Positions 27,116-36,646 of a stretch of 64,000 nt of DNA are shown in pieces. Both the position numbers and the translations under genes were made by a program. Every line of letters begins with the position of its first letter. Position 1 is the first letter of the stretch. This DNA comes from Aquicoccus sp. G2-2 (GTDB taxonomy: Bacteria; Pseudomonadota; Alphaproteobacteria; Rhodobacterales; Rhodobacteraceae), in NCBI RefSeq assembly GCF_034555965.1, contig NZ_JAYDCK010000003.1:2294001-2358000 (forward strand), written 5' to 3'. The notes beneath the pieces are model-generated. The model did not search any database and was not told the DNA's origin. It saw only the letters and a list, made by a program, of their open reading frames with translations.

Positions 27116-27943
27116 TCAATCAAGCGCAAAGCCCCGCAATATATCCAGCGCCGCTGCGTGCTGCTCTGCTCCGGCGGCGGCAATCACCCGCCCGCCTTCA
27201 TGCGCCGGGCCACCCTGCCAGTCGGTCACGATACCACCCGCCGCTTCGATCACCGCAATCGGTGCGTGTATATCATAGTTTGACAGCCCGGCTTCGATCA
27301 CAAGGTCGATCTGCCCCGCCGCAAGCAGTGCATAGGCATAGCAATCCATCCCATAACGGGTGAGCTTCACCCGCTCGGAAACCGCCCGAAACGCAGCGCC
27401 CTCCGTCGAACGCCCCACTTCCGGAAAGGTTGAAAACAAGATCGCCTCGCCAAGTGGTCTCGACCCTTTGGTGCGCAACGTCCGTGGCCCGTGCGGCCCG
27501 GTCATCGCCGCCTCGCCCAGCCCACCCCAAAATCGCTCCCCGATATAGGGTTGGTCGATCATCCCGAATATCGGTCCGCTCTTATCCGCCACCGCGATAA
27601 GAACACCCCATGTCGGCGTGCCAGAGATAAAGCCGCGCGTGCCGTCGATCGGGTCAAGCACCCAGGTAAACCCGCTTCTGCCATGTTTCGCGCCGTGCTC
27701 TTCACCAATGATCGCGTCATCCGGGCGCCGCTTTGCAAGCACGTCGCGCAGCGCCGTTTCCGTTGCCCGGTCCGCAGCCGTCACCGGATCAAACCCGTGA
27801 TCTGTCAGCGAGCCACCTTTGTCCTCGGTAGCAAGGCCCGTTGTTCTGAAAAACGGCAAAACCGCCCGACGCGCAGCATCTGCCATCGCGTGAGCGGTTG
27901 CTTTGATATCGTCTCGTTCCTTGACTGTATCAGTCCCCGTCAC
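27116..27943 (-). CDS. hisN: Histidinol-phosphatase of the inositol monophosphatase family
   Basis: This 275-residue Mg2+-dependent phosphatase has metal ligands in IGEEHG near 79-84, DPIDGTRGFISGTP near 97-110 (the IMPase signature) and SNYDIHAPIAVIEAAGG near 219-235. The RGFISG variant is typical of HisN, which dephosphorylates histidinol phosphate in histidine synthesis; a broad inositol-phosphatase activity is the alternative. The start is a GTG at 27943 with GGGAAGG about 9 bases upstream. It is followed by the deaminase with a gap of 12 bases. Confidence 0.82.
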   Translation of the reverse strand: MTGTDTVKERDDIKATAHAMADAARRAVLPFFRTTGLATEDKGGSLTDHGFDPVTAADRATETALRDVLAKRRPDDAIIGEEHGAKHGRSGFTWVLDPIDGTRGFISGTPTWGVLIAVADKSGPIFGMIDQPYIGERFWGGLGEAAMTGPHGPRTLRTKGSRPLGEAILFSTFPEVGRSTEGAAFRAVSERVKLTRYGMDCYAYALLAAGQIDLVIEAGLSNYDIHAPIAVIEAAGGIVTDWQGGPAHEGGRVIAAAGAEQHAAALDILRGFALD

Positions 27944-28000
27944 GCAGCCAGCCTTCCCTGCCTATCCTTCCGGCAGAAGTAGCCCGGCTGCCTGCCGGGC

Positions 28001-28369
28001 TCAAGCCACGTCTGACAAGACGCGCGCCAGTTCAAACAACCTGCGCCGCTGATTTTCCGGGATCGCATAATAGGACCGCACCAGATCGAGTGCTTCCTTG
28101 TCTCCCATCAGATCCGCCGGAACATCGCTCCCTTTGGAAGCCTCCTCCGGAACATCCAGCCCTTCGAAGAAAAAGCTCACCGGAACATCGAGCGCTTCGG
28201 AAATATCCCAAAGCCGCGAGGCCGAAACCCGGTTCGCGCCGGTCTCGTATTTCTGGATTTGCTGGAACTTGATCCCGACCTGTTCGGCCAGTTGTTGTTG
28301 CGTCATGCCCACCAGCCAGCGCCGATGACGGATGCGCTTTCCAACATGTACGTCCACAGGATGTGCCAT
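28001..28369 (-). CDS. Xre-family helix-turn-helix regulator
   Basis: This 122-residue regulator has one HTH: GKRIRHRRWLVGMTQQQLAEQVGIKFQQIQKYETGANRVSAS, described here by its central TQQQLAEQVGIKFQQIQ core. A short acidic linker (FFFEGLDVPEEASKGSD) and a C-terminal helical segment (RSYYAIPENQRRRLFELAR) follow. It resembles the small Xre/SinR-like regulators that are very frequent in Rhodobacteraceae. The ATG has GGGAGT five bases upstream. A near-palindrome at 28526-28540 upstream is a possible operator for autoregulation. Confidence 0.85.
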   Translation of the reverse strand: MAHPVDVHVGKRIRHRRWLVGMTQQQLAEQVGIKFQQIQKYETGANRVSASRLWDISEALDVPVSFFFEGLDVPEEASKGSDVPADLMGDKEALDLVRSYYAIPENQRRRLFELARVLSDVA

Positions 28370-28525
28370 TCACGACTCCCTTGTCTTTTCTCTTCCCCGT
28401 TACGCGGGCTCTCATCCGGATGCGGGACGTGCCCTTTCCCGGATTGCCCAAAAGTCGCTGCCATAACCTCCATGCAACAACTGATTGAACAAAGCTACCA
28501 TTACGGCCCTTATTTTCAAGGAAGT

Positions 28526-28540
28526 CGTACACCCTATACG
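28526..28540. promoter_or_regulatory. Near-palindromic site CGTACACCCTATACG upstream of the Xre gene
   Basis: CGTACA and TATACG are inverted with one mismatch around a CCC centre. The site lies about 160 bp before the Xre start and 140 bp before the divergent quinone oxidoreductase start, within the 312-bp intergenic space. The rest of that space (28370-28681) shows only an AT-rich stretch just before 28682 and no further gene. Confidence 0.35.
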
Positions 28541-28681
28541 TGATTAATTTGAAACATGTATCAATCTTTGCGCGCTCAACCCGCGGTAAATCAAGGGAAA
28601 CCAAAGCCTCGTGCGGCAACAAAGGCCAACACTCCGACGATTTCACTTTTCCACATCAATTTCCACATATATGGATTCTTT

Positions 28682-29641
28682 ATGCGCGCATTCCAGATTC
28701 TCACCCCGAAATCACCCGCAACTCTGGTCGAAATTCCTGTTCCTACACCTGCACCGGGTGAAATTCTCGTGCGAATCGCCGCCTGCGGACTCAACTTTGC
28801 CGATCTTTTGATGGGCGAAGGCAAGTATCAGGACACACCCGAACCACCTTTCACGCTCGGCATGGAAATCTCCGGCACGGTGGAAGCATTGGGCGAAGAC
28901 GTCACCGGCCCCGCACCGGGCACCCGCGTGGCCGTGTTCGGCGGTTATGGCGGGCTGGCGGAGTTCGGCGTTTTTCCAGCCGAACGTGTCACCCCGCTGC
29001 CACAAGGCACCGCCTTTACCGACGCCGCCGCCCTTCAGATCGCCTATGGCACCTCGCATGTCGCGCTTGCCGAAAAGGCCCGCCTGCACCCCGGAGAGAC
29101 GCTGCTCGTTCTGGGCGCGGCTGGCGGTGTCGGGCTGACAGCGGTGGAACTCGGCAAGCTCATGGGCGCGCGGGTCATCGCTTGCGCCCGCGGTGCGGAA
29201 AAGCTGGCCATCGCCAAACGCGCCGGAGCCGACCATCTGATCGACGCCACCGATCAGGACATCCGCACCGAGGTCAAGGCGCTTGGCGGGGCCGATGTGG
29301 TTTATGATCCGGTTGGCGGCGCGCAATTCACCGCCGCCTTTCGCGCCTGCCGTCCCGGTGCGCGCATCCTCGTGATCGGCTTCGCCTCCGGCGACGTGCC
29401 ACCCGTTCCCGCCAATCACCTGATGGTCAAGAATATCGACCTGCTGGGGTTTTACTGGGGCGGCTACATGAAATTCCGCCCACAGGTCATCCGCGAAAGC
29501 CTCACCACCCTGTTTGGCTGGCTCGCTGACGGGCGGATCAAGCCGCATATCAGCCACACCCTGCCGCTCGATCGCGCTCTCGACGGGCTTGATCTGCTGC
29601 GCAGCCGTAAATCCACCGGCAAGGTCGTGATCGAAATCTGA
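28682..29641 (+). CDS. NADPH:quinone oxidoreductase family protein (medium-chain dehydrogenase)
   Basis: This 319-residue zinc-free MDR protein has a GroES-like N-terminal domain (residues 1-120, ACGLNFADLLMGEGKY, GMEISGTVEALG) and a Rossmann domain with LLVLGAAGGVGLTAVELGKLMGA near residues 135-158. DVVYDPVGG and GFASGDVPPVPANHLMVKNI are typical of quinone oxidoreductase/crotonyl-type reductases. The ATG at 28682 gives the family N-terminus; 42 upstream in-frame residues look non-coding. It ends 22 bases before the end of convergent meaB. Confidence 0.86.
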   Translation: MRAFQILTPKSPATLVEIPVPTPAPGEILVRIAACGLNFADLLMGEGKYQDTPEPPFTLGMEISGTVEALGEDVTGPAPGTRVAVFGGYGGLAEFGVFPAERVTPLPQGTAFTDAAALQIAYGTSHVALAEKARLHPGETLLVLGAAGGVGLTAVELGKLMGARVIACARGAEKLAIAKRAGADHLIDATDQDIRTEVKALGGADVVYDPVGGAQFTAAFRACRPGARILVIGFASGDVPPVPANHLMVKNIDLLGFYWGGYMKFRPQVIRESLTTLFGWLADGRIKPHISHTLPLDRALDGLDLLRSRKSTGKVVIEI

Positions 29642-29663
29642 CCCGCCTGCGTGAAGCAGACGT

Positions 29664-30641
29664 TCACACCCCGCCGATCCGCCGCAATGCCGTCTTCGCT
29701 GCCAGTGTCGCAGTGGTCTCTCCCTTGGCTACCGCATCGCCAAGTTCCGCCATCACCGCCTTTGCCGCTTCGTTATCAAGCCGTTTGAGCAACCCCTGCC
29801 GCACTTCCTCAGCGAACCAATAACGCGCCTGCGCCGCGCGGGCCGCCTCGAAAAACCCGTTCTCCCGGCGCCACTGCACCAATGCTTGCATTTCCTGCCA
29901 CGCATCCGCCAACCCGTCTTCCTGCAAGGCCGAAACCAGCATCGCCTTGGGAAATCCTTTCGGGTCGCGCGCGCGCTTGCGCAACAACCTCAGCGCGCCG
30001 GAATAATCCGCCCGCGTCCGCATTGCCGCCGGTTTCAAATCGCCATCCGCTTTGTTGACCAGAATAAGATCGGCCTTCTCCATGATCCCGCGCTTCACCC
30101 CCTGAAGCTCATCTCCGCCCGCCGGGGCCAGCAACAGCACGAAAATATCCGACATCTCGGCGACAACCGTTTCCGATTGCCCCACGCCCACGGTCTCGAT
30201 CAGCACCACGTCGAACCCCGCCGCTTCGGTCAACGCAATCGCCTCGCGCGTGCGACGGGCGACACCGCCCAGATGCGATTGCGACGGCGACGGGCGGATA
30301 AATGCGTTGGGGTCGCGCGAAAGCCGCTCCATCCGTGTCTTATCGCCAAGGATAGACCCGCCAGAGCGGGTTGAAGACGGGTCCACCGCCAAAACCGCCA
30401 CCCTGAGTCCCTGCCCGGTAAGCATCATGCCGAACGCTTCGATGAACGTCGATTTCCCCACGCCCGGCGTGCCGGAAAGCCCGATGCGAATGGCCTCATT
30501 GCCGCGCCCCTTCAGGGCCTCAAGCAGCAATGCAGCCTCTGCCTGATGATCCTCACGCTGGCTTTCAATCAGCGTGATCGCCCGCGCCAGCGCACGCCTG
30601 TCTCCGCCCGCAATCTTCTCTGCCGTGGCCGCGATGTCCAT
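29664..30641 (-). CDS. meaB: Methylmalonyl-CoA mutase-associated GTPase MeaB (ArgK family)
   Basis: This 325-residue GTPase protects and assembles the B12-dependent methylmalonyl-CoA mutase. It has Walker A GLSGTPGVGKSTF near 55-67, VDPSSTRSGGSILGDKTRM near 90-108, the switch region ETVGVGQSE and the guanine-binding VNKADGD near 195. A C-terminal helical dimerisation segment completes it. The ATG at 30641 follows GGGGGAAAAC, so the 24 upstream in-frame residues are not used. The mutase itself is not in this window. Its dependence on cobalamin fits the btu operon at 43.5-48 kb. Confidence 0.92.
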   Translation of the reverse strand: MDIAATAEKIAGGDRRALARAITLIESQREDHQAEAALLLEALKGRGNEAIRIGLSGTPGVGKSTFIEAFGMMLTGQGLRVAVLAVDPSSTRSGGSILGDKTRMERLSRDPNAFIRPSPSQSHLGGVARRTREAIALTEAAGFDVVLIETVGVGQSETVVAEMSDIFVLLLAPAGGDELQGVKRGIMEKADLILVNKADGDLKPAAMRTRADYSGALRLLRKRARDPKGFPKAMLVSALQEDGLADAWQEMQALVQWRRENGFFEAARAAQARYWFAEEVRQGLLKRLDNEAAKAVMAELGDAVAKGETTATLAAKTALRRIGGV

Positions 30642-30777
30642 GTTTTCCCCCGTGGGCTGCCCGACCACTTTGATGCCCAAAGCGCGCGCCCAAGTCCAGC
30701 CATCGCCGCGCAATCTGGCCCATCATGCAAACCCAACGCCATGGACAGCGCCACGCCCTGCACCGCATAAGGCTCTC

Positions 30778-33229
30778 ATGAAATCCGGTCTTCCCATCGA
30801 CAGCGCCCTGCCGCCGCTCCTCACCGCCCTGCGCACACAGCGCCGTGCCGTGCTGCAAGCGCCCCCGGCGCCGGGAAGACCACCGTGGTGCCCCTCGCGC
30901 TTCTGGAGGCCGAAATCACCCCAGGCCGTATCCTGATGCTCGAACCTCGTCGCCTCGCCGCTCGTGCCAGCGCCGAACGCATGGCCGAAACACTGAAACA
31001 GCCCATTGGCCAGACCGTTGGCTACCGCATCCGTGGCGAAGCCCGCTCCGGCAAAGCCACCCGGATCGAGGTTGTCACCGAAGGCATCCTTACCCGGATG
31101 ATCCAAGCAGACCCCGAGCTTTCCGGCGTCGGCGCGGTGCTGTTTGACGAATTTCACGAACGCTCCCTCAATGCCGATCTGGGGCTCGCCCTCTGCCTTG
31201 AAATCGCCGGTGCCCTGCGGGACGATCTGATCCTGCTGCCAATGTCTGCCACACTCGATGCCGCACCACTGGCCGCATTGATGAAAGCGCCGTTAATCAC
31301 CGCCGAAGGCCGCGCCTTCCCGGTCGAAACCATCTGGCTCGACGCGCCTCTGCCAAAAAACAAACGCCTTGAAGAGGCCACCACCGCGCTCACCCTTCAG
31401 GCTCTGCACGAAACCGAAGGTGGCGTCCTCGTTTTCCTGCCCGGCGAAGGCGAAATTCGCCGCACCGAGGCGCTGCTGAAACCACAGCTACCGCAAGGCG
31501 TTCACCTGCGCCCGCTCTATGGCGCCATGCCGTTTGCCGAGCAGCGCGCTGCCATCGCCCCTGCCGCGCAGGGCCGCAAGATCGTGCTTGCCACGTCGAT
31601 TGCCGAAACCTCGCTCACCATCGAAGATATCCGCGTTGTGGTTGATGCCGGCCGCGCCCGCCGTGCGCGCTTTGATCCGGCTTCCGGCATGTCCCGGCTG
31701 GTGACCGAGCGCGTCACCCGCGCCGAAGCCACCCAACGCGCAGGCCGCGCCGGGCGGGTCGCGCCGGGGCGCGCCTACCGGCTTTGGACAAAAGGCGAAG
31801 ACGGCGCGCTTGCCGCCTTTCCCCCGGCCGAAATCGAAGCTGCCGATCTCGCCGCACTGGCACTCGATCTTGCCCTATGGGGCGCGCACCCGTCCGAACT
31901 CCCCTTCCCGACGCAACCCAACCCCGGCGCCTATGCCGAGGCACAGACCCTGCTACGCATGTTGGGCGCGCTTGACCCCAACGACCGCATTACCGCGCAT
32001 GGCAAACGTCTCGCGGCCTTGCCGCTGCACCCGCGCCTTGCTCATATGCTGGCACGTTCCGGCCCGGCGGCCGCCCCCTTGCCGCACTTCTTTCAGAGCG
32101 TGATCCACTGCCGCGCGCGGCACCGGCCGATCTCTCCCTCCGATTGGAGGCGCTCTGCGATCCCAAACGCTTCGCCAACCGCCGCCCGTGGCAGATCAAC
32201 CGCGCCGCGCTGTCTCGCATCGCGCAAGAGGTCAAGCGCCTGTCCGCTAAGGCCCGCGACCTCGACAATACTCAGCTCAGCCCCGCCGAAATGGCCGCAC
32301 TCGCCTACCCTGACCGCATCGGCCAACGCCGCAAGGGCGATGAGCCACGCTATGTTCTCTCCGGCGGCAAGGGGGCCATTCTGGCACGCGAAGACCCGCT
32401 CGCCGCCACGCCCTTCCTTGTTGTCACCGATACCGATGGCAACCCGCGCGAAGCCCGCATCCGGCAGGCCATCGCCATTACCCTGCCTGAAATTCACGGC
32501 CTCTTCGCAGAGCAGATCGCATGGCAGGACACTTGCACATGGTCAAAACGCGACCGCCGCGTTATTGCCCGTCGACAGGAGCGTTTCGGTGCGCTTACCC
32601 TCGATGATCGCATCTGGAAAGACGCGCCAGCAGAGGCCGTCGCCGCCGCCATGTGCGACGGCATCCGCGAGTTGGGGCTTTCCCCGTCCGCTACAGCCGA
32701 GCGCCTGCGCGCTCGTGTGGCATTGGCCCGCGCGACGGGCGAAGCCCTGCCCGCGATGGATGATGAAACCCTGCTGAACACCTTGGAAAACTGGCTGTTG
32801 CCGCATCTTTCCGGTGTAAAAACCGCGCAAGACTGGAAAGCCTTTGATCTTCTGCCGGCCCTGCAATCCCTGCTGACTTGGGAGCAGAGCACCCGCCTCG
32901 ATCAAATCGCCCCGCCCGCCTTCATCACGCCGCTGGGGCGGAAGACTCCCATCGACTATTCCGGCGATCACCCCGAAATCCGGCTCCGCCTGCAAGAGAT
33001 GTTCGGCCAGAAAACCCACCCATGCACGGCGGGCAAACCACTGCGCGTGACCCTGCTGTCCCCCGCCGGACGCCCGGTGCAAACCACGCTCGATATTCCG
33101 GGGTTCTGGGCCACGTCCTATGCCGATGTGCGCAAGGACATGCGCGGGCGCTACCCCAAGCATCCCTGGCCCGAAGACCCGCTTGAGGCCACCCCCACAC
33201 TGCGCGCCAAACCGCGCAACCGTGGTTGA
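30778..33229 (+). pseudogene. hrpB: ATP-dependent helicase HrpB, two frameshifts as written
   Basis: HrpB is a DEAH-type RNA helicase of about 820 residues with unclear cellular role. The frame starts at 30778 (MKSGLPIDSALPPLLTALR). It breaks inside Walker A, where a C-run of five at 30862-30866 must be six to read QAPPGAGKTTVVPLALLEAE. It then runs through the DEFH box (LFDEFHERSLNADLGLAL) and the helicase C domain (TSIAETSLTIEDI, ATQRAGRAGRVAPG). It breaks again at the C-run 32074-32078, where six C would read APLAALLSERDPLPR and join the HrpB C-terminal domain ending at 33229. With both repairs the protein is complete. I judge the breaks to be missing bases in the assembly; real inactivation is the alternative. 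Confidence 0.85.
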
Positions 33230-33309
33230 AGGCCGCAACATCCCAGCGACAATTGCGCACCATCGCAGCCCCTGCCAAGCGCCACGCGGCCGTTGCCGCT
33301 CGCTGCCTT

Positions 33310-33338
33310 TTGCAATTTGTTAACAAACGACCTATATA
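33310..33338 (+). promoter_or_regulatory. Sigma-70-type promoter of the NUDIX gene
   Basis: TTGCAA (33310-33315) and TATATA (33333-33338) are separated by exactly 17 bases in an AT-rich island, 46 bases before the ATG at 33384. It is one of the best-matching promoters in the window. Confidence 0.6.
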
Positions 33339-33383
33339 TAAGTCATAAAAACATAATAGTTGGCAGGCAACTGGTTCAAGACA

Positions 33384-33842
33384 ATGAACGAAAAATTCAA
33401 AAAAGCCTGGGCCGAGCTGGTCCGGCCTCTCTTCAAACGTCCCCGACGGCTTCAGGTCGCAGCACTTTGCTACACGCAGGACGGCGATAAGAAAAAAGTA
33501 TTGCTCGTCACCTCCCGCGACACTGGCCGTTGGATCATCCCCAAGGGCTGGCCAATTGATGGCAAGGACGCCCCAGGTGCCGCACTTCAGGAAGCCTGGG
33601 AAGAAGCGGGCGTGAAAAAAGGCCGCGTCACCGGCAAGGCGCTCGGCACTTATGATTACGACAAGGAACTGGATAGCGGCCTGCCAGTGCAGGTGGAAAC
33701 CCTCGTCTTTCCGGTTGAGGTCTCCAAGCTGACCAACAGCTTCCCCGAATCCAACCAGCGCCGCCGCAAATGGGTCAGCCCGAAAAAGGCCGCCAACATG
33801 GTGCGCGAACCGGAGTTGCAGGCGCTGTTGCTCGATTTGTAA
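33384..33842 (+). CDS. NUDIX hydrolase
   Basis: This 152-residue protein has the NUDIX box around residues 54-76: GKDAPGAALQEAWEEAGV, with the essential Glu residues of the REx2E-like helix written QEAWEEAG. Flanking beta strands (VAALCYTQ, VLLVTSRDTGRWIIPKGWP) match the diadenosine/inositol pyrophosphate (DIPP-like) subgroup. Its substrate is therefore likely a nucleoside or inositol polyphosphate. The ATG at 33384 is taken instead of an in-frame TTG at 33360; the Shine-Dalgarno signal is weak for both. A clear promoter lies 46 bases upstream. Confidence 0.84.
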   Translation: MNEKFKKAWAELVRPLFKRPRRLQVAALCYTQDGDKKKVLLVTSRDTGRWIIPKGWPIDGKDAPGAALQEAWEEAGVKKGRVTGKALGTYDYDKELDSGLPVQVETLVFPVEVSKLTNSFPESNQRRRKWVSPKKAANMVREPELQALLLDL

Positions 33843-33926
33843 ACTTTTTCGCCGAGCCAACAAAAACCGGTTGATCGCCACGCCGCGCTTCTCTACTCCG
33901 CAAAACGGACAGAAGCGGAGCCTCTC

Positions 33927-35411
33927 GTGAGCGAAAAGCCGAACGACGCCGACCACTTGCAAACCCTCGATCGGGATCTGTACCGTTTCTCCTATCTCGA
34001 AACGGCCACGCAGTATGTTGCCCGCCCGATCGCCGCCTCTGGCGTGGCGCTCGCCTTCATTGTCATCGCGGGGCTTTCCGCCGGGATCATCTTTGGCGGT
34101 ATTCCGGTCAACATGATCGTCGTTGTCGCTGCCGTGTTCGGTGCCTATATGGCGCTCAATATCGGGGCCAATGATGTCGCCAACAACATGGGTCCGGCGG
34201 TGGGTGCCAACGCGCTCACCATGGGCGGAGCAATCGCCATTGCGGCGATATTCGAAAGCGCCGGTGCGCTTTTGGCGGGCGGCGATGTCGTCTCGACCAT
34301 CTCCAAGGGCATCATCGCACCCGAAGCGATGCAAACCACCCGTATTTTCATCTGGGCAATGATGGCGGCGCTGATTTCCGCCGCGCTCTGGGTCAATCTC
34401 GCCACATGGATCGGCGCGCCGGTTTCGACCACCCATTCGGTCGTCGGCGGGGTGATGGGGGCCGGGATCGCCGCCGCAGGCTTTGCCGCTGTCAACTGGC
34501 CCACCATGGGCAAGATCGCGGCGTCATGGGTTATCTCTCCGTTGCTTGGCGGTGCCATTGCGGCGCTGTTTCTGGCGCTGATAAAATCGCGGGTGATCTA
34601 CCGCGACGACAAGATCGCGGCCGCGCGCGTCTGGGTGCCGATCTTCGTCGGCATCATGGCAGGTGCCTTCGCCGCCTATCTCGCGCTCAAAGGCGTCAAG
34701 CGGATCATCCATATCGAACTGCACACCGCGCTGCTTATCGGGTTGGGCATCGGGCTTATCGCCTGGCTGGTGACAATCCCGTTGATTCGTCGCCAATCGG
34801 TCGGGCTGGAAAACCGCAATAAATCGCTGAAGATCCTGTTTGGCTTGCCGCTGGTGATCTCTGCCGCCCTGCTCAGCTTCGCACATGGAGCCAATGACGT
34901 AGCCAACGCTGTCGGCCCACTCGCCGCTATCGTCCATGCCACAGAACACGGCGCGTTCTCATCGCAGGTGGCAATCCCGATCTGGGTGATGGTGATCGGC
35001 GCGTTCGGAATTTCCTTCGGCCTCTTCCTGTTCGGGCCAAAACTCATCCGCATGGTCGGCAGCCAGATTACCAAGCTAAACCCGATGCGCGCCTATTGTG
35101 TGGCGCTTTCGGCCGCGCTCACCGTGATCGTGGCCTCATGGCTTGGCCTGCCAGTTTCGTCCACCCATATCGCGGTGGGCGGTGTGTTCGGCGTCGGCTT
35201 TTATCGCGAATGGGATGCCGAGCGCCGTCTGCGCCGCTCTGCCAAGGCTCGCCCGCCGGAATCACGCATCGCGCCCGAAGAACGCCAACGTCGCAAACTC
35301 GTGCGGCGCTCGCATTTCATGACAATCATCGCCGCTTGGGTCATCACCGTCCCCGCCGCTGCCGCAATGTCCGCAGTGATCTTCTTCGTGCTAAACCTGA
35401 TCGTCTCCTGA
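33927..35411 (+). CDS. Inorganic phosphate transporter, Pit family
   Basis: This 494-residue membrane transporter has the two inverted Pit repeats with the signature GANDVANNMGPAVGANALT near residues 80-98 and GANDVANAVGPLAAI near 320-335. Two further conserved GAPVSTTHSVVGGVMGAG and GLPVSSTHIAVGGVFGVG segments are clear. About eleven helices are visible, with a basic cytoplasmic stretch near residues 430-465. The start is GTG at 33927 with AGCGGAG a few bases upstream. It likely imports phosphate (or metal phosphate) by proton symport. No phoU-like partner is adjacent. Confidence 0.9.
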   Translation: MSEKPNDADHLQTLDRDLYRFSYLETATQYVARPIAASGVALAFIVIAGLSAGIIFGGIPVNMIVVVAAVFGAYMALNIGANDVANNMGPAVGANALTMGGAIAIAAIFESAGALLAGGDVVSTISKGIIAPEAMQTTRIFIWAMMAALISAALWVNLATWIGAPVSTTHSVVGGVMGAGIAAAGFAAVNWPTMGKIAASWVISPLLGGAIAALFLALIKSRVIYRDDKIAAARVWVPIFVGIMAGAFAAYLALKGVKRIIHIELHTALLIGLGIGLIAWLVTIPLIRRQSVGLENRNKSLKILFGLPLVISAALLSFAHGANDVANAVGPLAAIVHATEHGAFSSQVAIPIWVMVIGAFGISFGLFLFGPKLIRMVGSQITKLNPMRAYCVALSAALTVIVASWLGLPVSSTHIAVGGVFGVGFYREWDAERRLRRSAKARPPESRIAPEERQRRKLVRRSHFMTIIAAWVITVPAAAAMSAVIFFVLNLIVS

Positions 35412-35453
35412 AGCGTTTCAGGAAAAGCGATTGTCGGGGGGCCTCGAAACGCC
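35411..35453. repeat. AAGCGTTTC...GAAACGCC palindrome between convergent genes
   Basis: AAGCGTTTC at 35411-35419 and GAAACGCC at 35446-35453 face each other in the gap between the Pit gene and rpiA. They belong to the same family as the perfect copy at 55563-55610. It may serve as a bidirectional transcription end. Confidence 0.45.
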
Positions 35454-36242
35454 TCAATCCATCAGATCAGAAAACAGATTGTCTTCTTCGACAAAGTCCA
35501 GCCGGTCTTCCTCGACAGTGCCAGCATTGATGTCGCGCACCTCAACACGGCCATCGCCATAGCCAATCACCACAACATCGCAAATATCAATGAACAATCC
35601 ATTTTCCACCACGCCGGGCATCTGGTTGAGCAGCATCGCAAGCTGACGCGCATTGCCGATCCGATTAAGATGCAAATCAATGATATGATTGCCCTCATCG
35701 GTGATATAGGGCACCTCACCGTTCATCCGCAGCGTCGTCTGACGGCCCAGCACATCCATGCTGATCAACGTCTCTTCGATCAATGCCTTGGTGGTCTGCC
35801 AACCAAACGGAATCACCTCGACAGGCAGCGGGAAATCGCCCAGCGTTTCCACCTTCTTGCCGACATCCGCAATCACCACCATCTGATCGCTCGCCGTGGC
35901 GACGATCTTTTCCTGCAACAGCGCGCCGCCGCCGCCCTTGATAAGGTTCAACTCACCGTCAAACTCGTCCGCGCCGTCAATCGTAAGATCAAGCCATTTC
36001 GCCTCATCCAGAGAAATCACCTCGATTCCCACATCGCGCGCCAACTCTGCGGTGCGGGTTGACGTTGGCACTCCTCGGATTTTCAATCCGTCCTGACGAA
36101 CCATTTCGCCCAGACACCGCACCAGCCACGCCGCCGTGCTGCCGGTGCCAAGCCCAACACGCATCCCGTCTTCCACCATCTCCGCCGCGCGCTTTGCCGC
36201 CACGAACTTGGCCTTGTCAATTGGCGAAAGCTCTCCGCTCAT
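35454..36242 (-). CDS. rpiA: Ribose-5-phosphate isomerase A
   Basis: This 262-residue enzyme interconverts ribose 5-phosphate and ribulose 5-phosphate. The fold's phosphate loop GLGTGSTAAWLVRCLGE lies near residues 29-45, the catalytic region is TIDGADEFDGELNLIKGGGGALLQEKI near 83-110, and KVETLGDFPLPVEVIPFGW near 128-146. The length is longer than E. coli RpiA (219) because of an acidic C-terminal tail (DINAGTVEEDRLDFVEEDN), as seen in many alphaproteobacteria. No strong ribosome-binding site is seen before the ATG. Confidence 0.93.
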   Translation of the reverse strand: MSGELSPIDKAKFVAAKRAAEMVEDGMRVGLGTGSTAAWLVRCLGEMVRQDGLKIRGVPTSTRTAELARDVGIEVISLDEAKWLDLTIDGADEFDGELNLIKGGGGALLQEKIVATASDQMVVIADVGKKVETLGDFPLPVEVIPFGWQTTKALIEETLISMDVLGRQTTLRMNGEVPYITDEGNHIIDLHLNRIGNARQLAMLLNQMPGVVENGLFIDICDVVVIGYGDGRVEVRDINAGTVEEDRLDFVEEDNLFSDLMD

Positions 36243-36646
36243 GCCAACACCCCCATCATTTCATACATTTATGACAAATCTTCATACTCATGATATTGAA
36301 ACCAACGCCGCTACGCGAGATGCAAAGCGGCAGGCCTTCCTTATGGTTGCATTTTTCCCACCAAACTCTTCCACCGGACCGGCCATTCGAATCTCTCTCC
36401 CGACATCTAAGGCAAGGTCACGCCGATTTCTATTCGCCTGCGTCCGTTTTCGTGAAAAACCCGTTCGATACGGACTGGGCGAACGCCTTTGCGGGCCACG
36501 CTTGCGGCGATGCCGCATTTGGGCGAACATAGGCCGCAGAGCGAAAAGCGCACGAGGCTCAAACCCGCCATTGCAACCGAAACGCAAGGCCGCACGTCGC
36601 GTGTTCCACACTCCGCCGTGCCCCCACCTGAAGGATCGGCCACCTG
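36243..36646. other. 404-bp intergenic space without a supported gene
   Basis: This lies between the divergent rpiA and sdaA starts. Open frames on both strands give Arg/Pro-rich translations with no recognisable fold. No clear promoter, hairpin or repeat stands out apart from an AT-rich patch near 36255-36310, which probably holds the rpiA promoter. Confidence 0.5.

Noticed and set aside
30778-33229. hrpB and sdaA as true degenerate pseudogenes
   Set aside because: Each break is a single short homopolymer and the coding signal is intact on both sides, so assembly error explains them better.
36288-36611. Minus-strand open frame of 107 codons in the rpiA-sdaA gap
   Set aside because: Arg-rich composition, no ribosome-binding site and no recognisable motif.
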